From Nocardia fusca NBRC 14340 (GTDB lineage: Bacteria; Actinomycetota; Actinomycetes; Mycobacteriales; Mycobacteriaceae), in the NCBI RefSeq assembly GCF_001618425.1, contig NZ_BDCU01000018.1, forward strand, positions 124,001 to 188,000: 64,000 bases of DNA. Direction: 5' to 3'. Below the pieces are notes generated by a model. It made no database searches. It was not told where the DNA came from and worked only from the letters and a program-made list of their open reading frames with translations. Position numbers and translations under genes: made by a program. Positions 27,067 through 35,507 of the stretch are shown in pieces (the first letter of the stretch is position 1; each line of letters opens with the position of its first letter).

Positions 27067-27885
27067 TCAGCTGCGCTCGTAAGGGATCTTCTCGCCCGCC
27101 TCGATCGCGACCGGGAGCCGGTTCTCCGCCGGGGGGAGCGGGCAGGTCGCCAGATCGGTGTAGGCGCAGGGCAGATTGACGGCCCGGTTGAAGTCCAGGG
27201 TCACCGTCCCGTCCGCGTCCGGCGGCGGTAGTTGCAGCACGCGGTTGGCGGCGTAGGTGGTGACGCCGGAGGTCGCATCGGTGAAGAGCACGGTGAGAGC
27301 GCCCGGGGTCTTCCCGGGAAAAGCGGTGAGTCCCAATGTCTGCCCGTCCCACTCGAAGTCGATCCGGCCGGGGGCGTCGTAGACGTGTTCGAGACCTTCC
27401 ACGGCCGCCCCGACCGTGGTGGGCCGCGGCTCGGCGAACGCGGTGTAGTGTCCGGCGACCACCCATTTCGGATCCGGCGCGTAGGCGGGCGTGCCACGGA
27501 ACCCGGTGCGCAACGGGTTGTCCGGGTGCCGTGGGCGCACGATATCGTGCCCGCCGCGTTTGGCGACCTCGATCACGGCGTCGCCCCATCCGGCCTCGAC
27601 GCCCTCGCGCTCCGCGATGATCCCGAACCGGTATGTACCGCGTCGGACGGTTCCGTCGATCACCAGTTCCTCGTCCTCGTCGAGAACCACGGTGACGCCG
27701 TCGGTGCCGGTGGACCAGCTGCCCGGTGCGTCGGCGAACCGCTGCGGTGTCGCGGTGAGCCAGTGCAGGCCGGTCACCGCCAGGAATCCGTGCGGATCGG
27801 CCAGCCGCGCCTCCTGCTGCCGATGCCAGTCCTGCCAGTCGGCGAGGAACGTGTCGTTTCCGGTGGCCGCGGTCTGCGTTGCCAT
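27067..27885 (-). CDS. DUF1684 family protein
   Basis: 272 residues. Recognised as DUF1684 from WQDWHRQQEARLADPHGFLAVTGLHWL at the N terminus and the conserved C-terminal set LDFNRAVNLPCAYTDLATCPLPPAENRLPVAIEAGEK. The family is widespread and beta-rich, with no established function. The ATG at 27885 has GGAGG eight bases upstream and is preferred over the longer frame. First gene of a cluster DUF1684 - luciferase-like oxidoreductase - GntR - fatty acid hydroxylase. Cytoplasmic, no signal peptide. Confidence 0.88.
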   Translation of the reverse strand: MATQTAATGNDTFLADWQDWHRQQEARLADPHGFLAVTGLHWLTATPQRFADAPGSWSTGTDGVTVVLDEDEELVIDGTVRRGTYRFGIIAEREGVEAGWGDAVIEVAKRGGHDIVRPRHPDNPLRTGFRGTPAYAPDPKWVVAGHYTAFAEPRPTTVGAAVEGLEHVYDAPGRIDFEWDGQTLGLTAFPGKTPGALTVLFTDATSGVTTYAANRVLQLPPPDADGTVTLDFNRAVNLPCAYTDLATCPLPPAENRLPVAIEAGEKIPYERS

Positions 27886-28179
27886 GTGGTGCTCCTCCGA
27901 GGTCTCTCCGTCGGGCCGCCCGCTCGCCGTTGCCGGTGGACCGGCGGCTGTCACGCGCGCCGGCGACCACCCGTGGCGGCCGACCGGATACCGTCCCGGA
28001 GGGAACAGCCGGCCGGCGCTCCCGTGGCGACCCGCAGTTGCTGCTCTCGATCCAAGCGCGCGCAGTGCCGACCGGACAGGATTGCGATCAGCCGGAACAC
28101 AAAAGCGCGTACTCCGGATCTGCGCGTGCCCGGGTCCGGTTGCTCCCGTGGCGGCCGGGCGGATGCCGCTCGCGAACGA

Positions 28180-29049
28180 CTAGGAGTTCAGCGCCCGGCG
28201 CAGTCTCCCGGCGAGGTCGACGGCATCGGCGAGCGTCCATGCGAGCACGCCGTTCTCGGCCATGAGCGCGTGGAACTGCTGTTCGCGATAGGGCACGCCC
28301 GGGGGCAGGGGCGCGATATGCCAGTGCAGGTGGGAATTGCCCTGCTGGCTACCGAGGCTGGCCAGGTACATACGCTCGGTCGGTACCACGGTCTCCACCG
28401 CGCGGGCGACCCGATGGACCATCTCGGTCAGGCGCCGGAACTTCTCGAGCTCGAGGTCGCGCACCACATGCTCGTGATGCTGTTTCGGCGCGACGAGGGT
28501 GTGACCGGTCAATGTCGGATAGCGGCACAGGAACGCGATGTTCTCGTCGTCCTCGTCGATGATCCGTTCCAGTTCGGAGTCGTGGGTGCCGGCGACGATC
28601 GCGCAGATGAAACACGGACTCTCCCGCACCCGGCGTTCGTAGTCCGCGATATCGAAGGGAACACGGCGCGCCCCGGCGCCGTCGCCGGCGCCCAGGAATT
28701 CCAGGCGGTTGCCCGCCGGGTCGTCGGTGTGGAAGCGCCGGCGTCCCGGAATCTCGGCGGCGTCCGCCCAGCGCACCGCGTACCCGGCGGCGACGAGGCC
28801 GGCCGCGACCGCGTCCACATCGACGACGAACGCGGGGTGCGCGCGGCGGGCGGGCCGGAAGGGGTCCTCCGGCCCGATATGGAGTTCGGCGGCCGGGCCA
28901 TCCACTCCGGGCACCGCGAACCAGCACCCGCCGCGCGCGGCGAGCAGCGGCGGCTTCGGGATTTCCGCCCAGCCGAGTACGCCGTGGTAGAACGCGCGCA
29001 TCGACTCTTCGCCGCCCGGCGGGCAGGCGATCTGCACATGATGGAGCAC
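28180..29049 (-). CDS. Glyoxalase (VOC)-HIT domain fusion protein
   Basis: 289 residues from GTG 29049, with AGGAGG six bases upstream. Residues 1-122 form a vicinal-oxygen-chelate unit (VQIACPPGGEESMRAFYHGVLGW ... FHTDDPAGNRLEFLG, with His4 and Glu118 as possible metal ligands). Residues 135-289 are a HIT hydrolase: CFIC (C146, C149), then NSHLHWHIAPLP with the His triad H240, H242, H244. HIT proteins cleave nucleoside phosphoramidates and dinucleotides. One uninterrupted frame spans both, so the fusion is genuine in this sequence. Function of the combination is unknown. Confidence 0.85.
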   Translation of the reverse strand: MLHHVQIACPPGGEESMRAFYHGVLGWAEIPKPPLLAARGGCWFAVPGVDGPAAELHIGPEDPFRPARRAHPAFVVDVDAVAAGLVAAGYAVRWADAAEIPGRRRFHTDDPAGNRLEFLGAGDGAGARRVPFDIADYERRVRESPCFICAIVAGTHDSELERIIDEDDENIAFLCRYPTLTGHTLVAPKQHHEHVVRDLELEKFRRLTEMVHRVARAVETVVPTERMYLASLGSQQGNSHLHWHIAPLPPGVPYREQQFHALMAENGVLAWTLADAVDLAGRLRRALNS

Positions 29050-29234
29050 GGTCGGCCTCCTCGGAACAGTTTGCAGGACAAGCGTACTGGAATTCTCCGC
29101 ACGACAGTCCCGGCCAGGTCCTGTGCGGCCTCACCCGCGGGCAGCGACCGCGTGACCTGGACGCAGGAAGGGTGGGCGCCGGGGTCCGGGCAAGCGATCG
29201 GCGAGGGCCGGGTCCTGCTACGTTCCGAGGGACG

Positions 29235-30332
29235 ATGTCAGGGACGGTGGATATGGACGTGCGAACGCTTACCGCGGCGGAAGTGGCCGGTGGCGCTCTC
29301 CCGGAATCGGTCCTGGACCCGGACTCGCTGCTGGAGCCCGTACTGATCGTCGAGCTGGACGGCGCCGACGGTGCGACCGCGCGAACCGCCGCGGCCCGGA
29401 TCGCCGCGTGGGGGAGCCTGGCGGTCGGGGTCTGCTCCGGCGGGATCGCCCCGGACCTGGCGCCCCTGACCGCCGCGTTGGACCTGACCTATGCCACGGC
29501 CGAGACGGCGGATCGCTCGGTCGTGGGTGTGGCGGACCTCGATCGCGCGCGCACCGAATTCCTCGCACGTGTGCAACGGTGTCCGCAGGCGTCCCATATC
29601 GCCGGGCAGGTGTTGCGCGCCTCGGAGGATCTGCCGGTGCCCGCGGCGATCGATGTGGAATCGCTGGCGTACTCGACGCTGCAGGGCGGCGCCGAATTCG
29701 GTGCCTGGCTCGGCGAACGGCGACGGTTGGGCCGGCCGCTGCCGCCGCCACCCGATACCGCTCCGGTGCTGCTGTCGGCCGAGGGCGACACCCTCCGGAT
29801 CACCCTCAACCGTCCGGAACGGCGCAATGCCTACGGGACGGCGGTACGGGACGGCCTGGTCGAGGCGCTGCGTACCGCGGTCGTCGCCGACGCGTTCGGC
29901 CGGATCGTCCTGGACGGTGCGGGGTCGTCCTTCTGCTCCGGCGGAGATCTGGACGAGTTCGGCCACACACCGGATATCGCGACCGCGCATCTGATCCGTA
30001 CCCGCGGTGGTGCCGCCCGGTTGATGGCCCGGCTCGCCGATCGTATCGAGGTCCGGTTGCACGGGCACTGTGTCGGAGCCGGGATCGAGATCGCCGCGTT
30101 CGCCGGACGGGTGGTCGCCGCGCCCGATACCGTCGTCCGTCTACCCGAAGTGGCGATGGGTTTGATCCCCGGCGCCGGGGGCACGGTGAGCGTGCCGCGC
30201 CGGATCGGCCGCTGGCGTGCGTTGCACCTGTTCGTGACCGGTGTGGCGCTCGACGCCGAGCGGGCGCGGGCATGGGGGCTGGTCGACGAGATCGTCGATG
30301 CCGCGCGGCGGCAGGTAGCCGGAAGTCGCTGA
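29235..30332 (+). CDS. Enoyl-CoA hydratase/isomerase family protein with N-terminal extension
   Basis: About 365 residues. The crotonase core occupies residues about 185-355: LRITLNRPERRNAYGTAVRDGLVEALR, DGAGSSFCSGGDLDEFG (oxyanion loop), CVGAGIEIAAFAGRVVAAPDTVVRLPEVAMGLIPGAGGTVSVPRRIG. The first 170 residues are an extra domain of unclear role, making it longer than ordinary crotonases (about 260). Start ATG 29235 has GAGGG just upstream; ATG 29253 is an alternative. It converges on the amidohydrolase and probably belongs to a CoA-ester catabolic set with the CoA-transferase and acyl-CoA dehydrogenase. Confidence 0.82.
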   Translation: MSGTVDMDVRTLTAAEVAGGALPESVLDPDSLLEPVLIVELDGADGATARTAAARIAAWGSLAVGVCSGGIAPDLAPLTAALDLTYATAETADRSVVGVADLDRARTEFLARVQRCPQASHIAGQVLRASEDLPVPAAIDVESLAYSTLQGGAEFGAWLGERRRLGRPLPPPPDTAPVLLSAEGDTLRITLNRPERRNAYGTAVRDGLVEALRTAVVADAFGRIVLDGAGSSFCSGGDLDEFGHTPDIATAHLIRTRGGAARLMARLADRIEVRLHGHCVGAGIEIAAFAGRVVAAPDTVVRLPEVAMGLIPGAGGTVSVPRRIGRWRALHLFVTGVALDAERARAWGLVDEIVDAARRQVAGSR

Positions 30333-30367
30333 GACGATACCGGCACCGACGAGTGTCCCTCCCCGGC

Positions 30368-31759
30368 TCAGCGGTCGAATATGATCCGTCCGCGGATGAT
30401 CGTTGTCCGCACCGCCTCCGCCGTCGGTTCCGCGAGCAGCCGGGTCAGCGGCCGATCCAGCAGTATCAGATCGGCGGCCGCGCCCGGGGCGACGGCGCGG
30501 GCGCGGCCACCCGGATCGTGCAGCGGCGCGAGGTAGCGTCGCAGGGCATCCGGGGGTCGCAGGGTTTCCTTCGCACCGACGACGCGACCGTCGGGGGCGC
30601 GCCGCGCCACGGCCGCGGCGACCACCTGCCAGGGGTTCAGTGGACCGTACGGGGCATCGCTGGACAAGGCCAGGCCCACGCCGGCCTCGGCCATACTGCG
30701 GCACCGGTAGAGATCGGGCAGGTCGGCCGGGTCCATCCGCCGCAGATAGTCGTCGCCGCGATCGGCGAGGAAGCCCGGCTGCGTCACCACGGAGACGCCG
30801 AGACGCCGCAGCACATCCAGGGATTCGGCCGGTACGACAGCACCGTGTTCGATGCGATCGCCCGGAACCGTACCGACCTCGTCGAATGCGGCGAGCAGCA
30901 GCAGCAGCGCTTCCCGGCTGACGCAGTGCACGGCGACGGGCCGGTCCAACTCGTGCGCGCGCCGGACAGTGCCTACGAGCGTATCGATATCGGGCAGACC
31001 CGAATCCGCGAGGACGATCTTGTACGGCCCGGCGGTCACCCCGGCCGCGCCGGTCCGGCCGAGCGGTACCCCCAGCAGCGTGAGCCGCTGGGGCACTTCT
31101 CCCGAGGTGGCCGCGGCGCCGAGGGCGGCGAGGGATTCGTCGGCCAGATCCGGTGTTGCGTCGGTGATTCCGGTGATCCCGTACCGAGCCAGTCGCGCGC
31201 CGACCGCGGTGAGGTCGGGCGGGCCGGTATCCGGTAGTCGCGAACGCAACCAGGTGTCCGCGCGCCAGAGCCGGCCGGTCGGCCGACCGGTTCTATCGCG
31301 TTCCACACCCGGGTCGCTCGCGGAATCGAGCCCGACCCGATACGCGGCGGCCGAATTGAGTACCCACAGCGCGCCGCTGCGGTGCTGGACGCGAACCGGC
31401 CGGACACTGTGCAGGGCATCGAGTGCCGCCGAATCGAGCAGACCGGCAACGGTTTCGACGTAGCCGATGCCGCGGATCCAGCCGTCGCCCGGGGCGGCGG
31501 CGAGCGCGCGGGCCAGGTCGGCGGCGGTATGCACCTGCGGTGGCCCACAGCGGACCGAGTTCGACTCCGCCGCGAGCGCGTACAGGTGCAGGTGGTGGTC
31601 GTGCAGGCCTGGCAGCAGAGCGCCACCCTCGGCGTCGAGTACCGGGATTCCGGCCGCGGGCAGGCCCCTGCCCAGCGCGGCGACGACGCCGTCGCGGAGC
31701 AGGATGTCGGTGCGCGGCCCGCCCGACACTTCCGCGTCACGGATCAGCAGATCCGTCAT
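30368..31759 (-). CDS. Amidohydrolase family protein (YtcJ-like)
   Basis: 463 residues. Metal-dependent amidohydrolase signatures: LLPGLHDHHLHLYAL (HxH), lysine region PYKIVLADSG, VAVHCVSREAL, RIEHGAVV and LALSSDAPYGPLNPW (metal Asp). A C-terminal ADLILLDRPL closes the composite beta domain. These enzymes hydrolyse amides, lactams or related C-N bonds. The ATG at 31759 overlaps the CoA-transferase stop by four bases, so the two are co-translated. Substrate unknown. Confidence 0.88.
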   Translation of the reverse strand: MTDLLIRDAEVSGGPRTDILLRDGVVAALGRGLPAAGIPVLDAEGGALLPGLHDHHLHLYALAAESNSVRCGPPQVHTAADLARALAAAPGDGWIRGIGYVETVAGLLDSAALDALHSVRPVRVQHRSGALWVLNSAAAYRVGLDSASDPGVERDRTGRPTGRLWRADTWLRSRLPDTGPPDLTAVGARLARYGITGITDATPDLADESLAALGAAATSGEVPQRLTLLGVPLGRTGAAGVTAGPYKIVLADSGLPDIDTLVGTVRRAHELDRPVAVHCVSREALLLLLAAFDEVGTVPGDRIEHGAVVPAESLDVLRRLGVSVVTQPGFLADRGDDYLRRMDPADLPDLYRCRSMAEAGVGLALSSDAPYGPLNPWQVVAAAVARRAPDGRVVGAKETLRPPDALRRYLAPLHDPGGRARAVAPGAAADLILLDRPLTRLLAEPTAEAVRTTIIRGRIIFDR

Positions 31760-32967
31760 CCCGGCCGTACGCCCAGTTCGGCGAGCACCGTGGCGGTGTC
31801 GCGGCCGCTTTCCGGTGCGGTACCGGTTGCCGCGCGGCGGGCCGGCGCGACGATGTGTGACTCGTCGATCGGCACCGTCGCGGCGGTTCCGGGATCGAGG
31901 GTCGCGGCCACCACTGCGGACATCGAAATATCCCAGAGCTGCCCGGACCCGTCGGCAGGAGCCGACATCGCCAGTACGGCCGCGGTCAGGCCGGTCAACG
32001 GGTCGGCGATCGCGTCGCCGACGAACAGCGGGGTGTCGTCGGGTGCCCGTGCCACCAGGCCCGCGCTCGCGGCGATATCGTCCCCGAAGCCGATCCGATT
32101 CGAGGCCCGGCCGTGCGCCGTGATCGAGATCCAGGTGCCGCCGGCATCGGCGAACGCTCGGGCATCGAGCCCGAACCCGGCCAGCGCGCGCGGGCGGGAC
32201 GCCTCGATCACGATATCGGCGGAGGCGACCAGTTCACGCAGTGCACGACGTTGCCCGAGGTCACCGGGGTCGAGGACGACGGATTCGTGGCCGCCGTGCA
32301 GCAGTCGGTAGAAACCCGGTTCACCGCGGCGGGCGCCGTCGGGCCGGGTGGGAGTCTCCACCTTGATCACGCGCGCGCCCGCGAGTCCGAGGAGGTGGGC
32401 GCACAGCGGGCCCGCCCACAGGGCGCTGAAATCGACCACGCGCAAGTTGTCCACCGGACGCGGGCGCAGCGGTTGTGGTGGTTTCGCCGATACGGGGGCG
32501 ATCGGTCCGGCAGCCACGCCGAGCAGTTCCGCGCGCTCGGCGAGTTCGGCGCCGGGGTGGGTGCGCAGCCATTCCGCCACTGCGGGCCAGGGATCGTCGA
32601 CCGCGTCCCGGCCGATGAGCGCGGCGAGCAGAACGGGATCGTCGGGCCGCGCGCAACTGACCGCTGCCCAGCCGTCGGCGGTGGGCAGCAGGCGGCAGGC
32701 CCGCCCGGCCGAGCGGGTGCCGCCGCGGGTGGACCCGGTGCAGGCGGCCCGCTCGGTAAGCAAGCGGGCGCCGTCGAGCCGGACCCGTCCGCCGGTGAAC
32801 GCCGCGATCCGGGTGGTGTGCTCGCGGGCGACCGTGGCCGCGACGCCCGGTGGGATCAGCGCGGGTCCGCTCGGAAAACCGGTGAGTGCGGGTACCCCGC
32901 TCTCGGCCCAGTCGAGGATCCGCCGCGCCGTGGTGTTCGAGGCGGCTTCCCCCGAGGTGTCGGACAC
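31756..32967 (-). CDS. CoA-transferase, CaiB/BaiF (family III) with swapped lobe order
   Basis: About 403 residues. The family III hallmark LRVVDFSALWAGPLCAHLLGLAGARVIKVETP, which normally begins these proteins, starts only near residue 178. The preceding part contains TADGWAAVSCARPDDPVLLAALIG, which resembles the usual C-terminal lobe, so the two lobes appear circularly permuted. It ends with an incomplete-looking tail (TATVLAELGV). Such enzymes move CoA between acyl acids. GTG 32967 is chosen; GTG/ATG further upstream to 33021 reads as non-family sequence. Coupled to the downstream amidohydrolase; divergent from the acyl-CoA dehydrogenase. Confidence 0.78.
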   Translation of the reverse strand: MSDTSGEAASNTTARRILDWAESGVPALTGFPSGPALIPPGVAATVAREHTTRIAAFTGGRVRLDGARLLTERAACTGSTRGGTRSAGRACRLLPTADGWAAVSCARPDDPVLLAALIGRDAVDDPWPAVAEWLRTHPGAELAERAELLGVAAGPIAPVSAKPPQPLRPRPVDNLRVVDFSALWAGPLCAHLLGLAGARVIKVETPTRPDGARRGEPGFYRLLHGGHESVVLDPGDLGQRRALRELVASADIVIEASRPRALAGFGLDARAFADAGGTWISITAHGRASNRIGFGDDIAASAGLVARAPDDTPLFVGDAIADPLTGLTAAVLAMSAPADGSGQLWDISMSAVVAATLDPGTAATVPIDESHIVAPARRAATGTAPESGRDTATVLAELGVRPG

Positions 32968-33101
32968 GGCGCCGATGGTACCTGCCGCTGCTGATGACGT
33001 GCGTAGATTTCCGCCGGTCATCGATCAACTACCGTTGGCCGACCATGACTGTGGACATGCACGGGCACGGGTCGGCCCGCGACACGATGAGGACAGCACG
33101 C

Positions 33102-34256
33102 GTGAGCTATTACCTGAACGACGAAGAAGCGCTGCTGGTGCAGACGGTGCGGGAGTTCGTCGATCGGGAGGTGAAACCGTCGGTGCAGGAGGTCGAGCAC
33201 GCCGACCGATACCCCGAGAACTGGATCGAGCAGATGAAGCGGATCGGTATCTACGGTCTGGCGATCCCCGAGGAATACGGCGGCACGCCGGTCTCCATGC
33301 CCTGCTACGTCCGGGTGACCGAGGAACTGGCCCGCGGCTGGATGTCACTGTCCGGGGCGATGGGCGGCCACACCGTCGTCGCGAAACTGATCGGCCTGTT
33401 CGGCACCGAGGAACAGAAGCAGCGCTACCTGCCACCCATGGCCACGGGGGAGATCCGCGCGACCATGGCACTGACCGAACCGGGCGGCGGCTCCGATCTG
33501 CAGGCCATGACCACCACGGCCCGGCGCGACGGCGACGAGCTCGTGATCAACGGTGCCAAGACCTGGATCACGAACGCGCGCCGGGCGGGCGTGATCGCGC
33601 TGCTGTGCAAAACGAATCCGGCGGTGACCCCGCGGCACCGAGGTATGTCGATCGTGCTCGTCGAACACGGCCCGGGCCTCACCGTATCCCGTGACCTGCC
33701 GAAACTCGGCTACAAAGGCGTGGAGAGCTGTGAACTGTCCTTCGACGGCTACCGGGCTCCCTGGTCGGCGGTCCTGGGCGGAGAGCCCGGTAAAGGGTTC
33801 TCGCAGATGATGAAAGGCCTGGAAACCGGCCGCATCCAGGTGGCTTCGCGAGCGCTCGGGGTCGCCGCGGCCGCACTGGAGGATTCGCTGGCCTACGCGC
33901 AGCAGCGGGAGAGTTTCGGCGAACCCATCTGGAAGCACCAGTCGGTGGGCAACTACCTGGCGGATATGGCGACGAAACTGACCGCGGCCCGCCAGCTCAC
34001 CCGCCACGCCGCCGAGATGTACGACCGCGGCGAGCGCTGCGATATGGAGGCCGGTATGGCCAAGCTGTACGCCTCCGAGGTGGCGATGGAGGTCGCCCTG
34101 AACGCGGTCCGCATCCACGGCGGCTACGGATACTCCACCGAATACGATGTCGAGCGGTACTTCCGCGACGCCCCGCTGATGATCGTCGGCGAGGGCACCA
34201 ACGAGATCCAGCGCACCGTGATCGCGTCGCAACTCGTGGCGCGGGGCGGGCTGTGA
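33102..34256 (+). CDS. Acyl-CoA dehydrogenase
   Basis: 384 residues, normal length for the family. It shows the FAD/substrate signatures RATMALTEPGGGSDLQAM, INGAKTWITNA, the C-terminal IHGGYGYSTEYDVERYFRDAPLMIVGEGTNEIQRTVIA with the catalytic Glu expected in GEGTNEI. It oxidises acyl-CoA to enoyl-CoA, passing electrons to ETF. GTG 33102 (reading VSYYLNDEEAL) has GAGGAC eight bases upstream and matches the usual family start; in-frame ATGs at 33045, 33057 and 33087 are alternatives. It is divergent from the CoA-transferase/amidohydrolase operon and likely shares its pathway. Confidence 0.9.
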   Translation: MSYYLNDEEALLVQTVREFVDREVKPSVQEVEHADRYPENWIEQMKRIGIYGLAIPEEYGGTPVSMPCYVRVTEELARGWMSLSGAMGGHTVVAKLIGLFGTEEQKQRYLPPMATGEIRATMALTEPGGGSDLQAMTTTARRDGDELVINGAKTWITNARRAGVIALLCKTNPAVTPRHRGMSIVLVEHGPGLTVSRDLPKLGYKGVESCELSFDGYRAPWSAVLGGEPGKGFSQMMKGLETGRIQVASRALGVAAAALEDSLAYAQQRESFGEPIWKHQSVGNYLADMATKLTAARQLTRHAAEMYDRGERCDMEAGMAKLYASEVAMEVALNAVRIHGGYGYSTEYDVERYFRDAPLMIVGEGTNEIQRTVIASQLVARGGL

Positions 34257-34547
34257 GCGGCCGGTTCGCCGGTGCCTCGGACGCGTTGCGGCGTCGGGGG
34301 TGGCAGGGATGACGAGATGTCGCGCCGGTGGTCGTGGGATGGCGCGTTCGCGCCACCACTGGTAGGCGTACCGTTTCGCCCTCCCGTTCCCGGGTATCTG
34401 CTGAACGTTCCATTCGCTCGAGGAGGCGTGGCAGCGAACAGGCGAGCGCGAGAAGCGGTTTCGGGTCGACGCCGATCCGGGGCCGGGCTCGCGTGGGGCC
34501 GGTTCCGGTACTGCCGGTCGCGCGCCTCCGGTACGAAGAGAGGCCAG

Positions 34548-35363
34548 ATGATCCAGGTTTCCACATCCAGGCCGGTTTCCGCGGCGCACCGTGTCACCGA
34601 CAGTCGCGTGTTCGAGCGACTGGCCCGTGCCGGTTACGTGATGGCGGGGCTCGTACACCTGCTGATCGGCTACCTCGCCGTGCGCCTTGCCTTCGGTGGC
34701 GGCGGCACCACCGATCAATCCGGTGCCATGGCCGAGCTCGCCGCCAAACCCGGCGGCGTCCCCGCGCTGGTAGTCGGTATCGCCGCCTTCGTTTTCATGG
34801 CGCTGTGGCGGCTCACGGAGGCGGCACTCGGGTCGCGCACCCGTGGTGACGAGGACCGCAAATCCGATCTGTTCCACCGCGGCAAAGCGTTCGCCGTGGC
34901 CCTCGTCTACTTCGGCTACGCGATCACCGCGTTCGGTTTCGTCCAGGGCAGCGGAAGCTCGAGCGGTGGTAAGAACGCCGGGTTGTCCGCGCGAATGATG
35001 CAGAGCACCGGCGGCAAGATCGCCCTCGTGCTGGTCGGTGCGGTGATCATCGCGGTGGGCGTGTACCACATCTACAAGGGAGCCACCCGGCGGTTCCTGA
35101 AGGAACTGCGCACCAACCGTGCGCTGCTGCGCAGGCTGGGAACCGTCGGGTACCTCAGTAAGGGCTCGGCTATCGCCGGGGTGGGTGTACTCGTGATCGT
35201 GGCGGTGTTCCAGTCCGATCCCGGTAAGGCCAGCGGCCTGGACGCCGCGGTGAAAACGCTGGGTGCGCAGCCGTTCGGCCCCGCTCTCCTGGTCGCCGCC
35301 GGACTCGGCATAGCCGCCTACGGCCTCTACGATTTCGCCTGCGCCCGCTACGCCCGGATGTGA
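34548..35363 (+). CDS. DUF1206 family membrane protein
   Basis: 271 residues with six transmembrane helices arranged as three repeats of the DUF1206 unit; each repeat carries a short motif such as ARAGYVMAGLVHLLIGYLAVRLAFG, YFGYAITAFGF and LGTVGYLSKGSAIAGVGVLVI. The family is common in actinobacteria, with no established function. ATG 34548 has GAGAGG four bases upstream. The 291 bases before it hold no gene that I can support. A hairpin terminator follows at 35395. Confidence 0.88.
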   Translation: MIQVSTSRPVSAAHRVTDSRVFERLARAGYVMAGLVHLLIGYLAVRLAFGGGGTTDQSGAMAELAAKPGGVPALVVGIAAFVFMALWRLTEAALGSRTRGDEDRKSDLFHRGKAFAVALVYFGYAITAFGFVQGSGSSSGGKNAGLSARMMQSTGGKIALVLVGAVIIAVGVYHIYKGATRRFLKELRTNRALLRRLGTVGYLSKGSAIAGVGVLVIVAVFQSDPGKASGLDAAVKTLGAQPFGPALLVAAGLGIAAYGLYDFACARYARM

Positions 35364-35394
35364 CCGGCGCGGACGCTCGTCCCGGATACCTGTC

Positions 35395-35428
35395 GCGCCC
35401 CACCCTGCCGACCGGCGCGGTGGGGCGC
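35395..35428 (+). terminator. Hairpin terminator after the DUF1206 gene
   Basis: GCGCCCCACC (35395-35404) pairs perfectly with GGTGGGGCGC (35419-35428); the 14-base loop itself contains a short GCCG/CGGC stem. It begins 31 bases past the DUF1206 stop. No T-run. Confidence 0.6.
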
Positions 35429-35507
35429 CGGGCTGCGGCGATCTCGTCTCCCGTCCCGGCGTGTGTCGCGCGGTGGCGAACCGCGGCGGATCCGTATCTT
35501 CGGTGAC

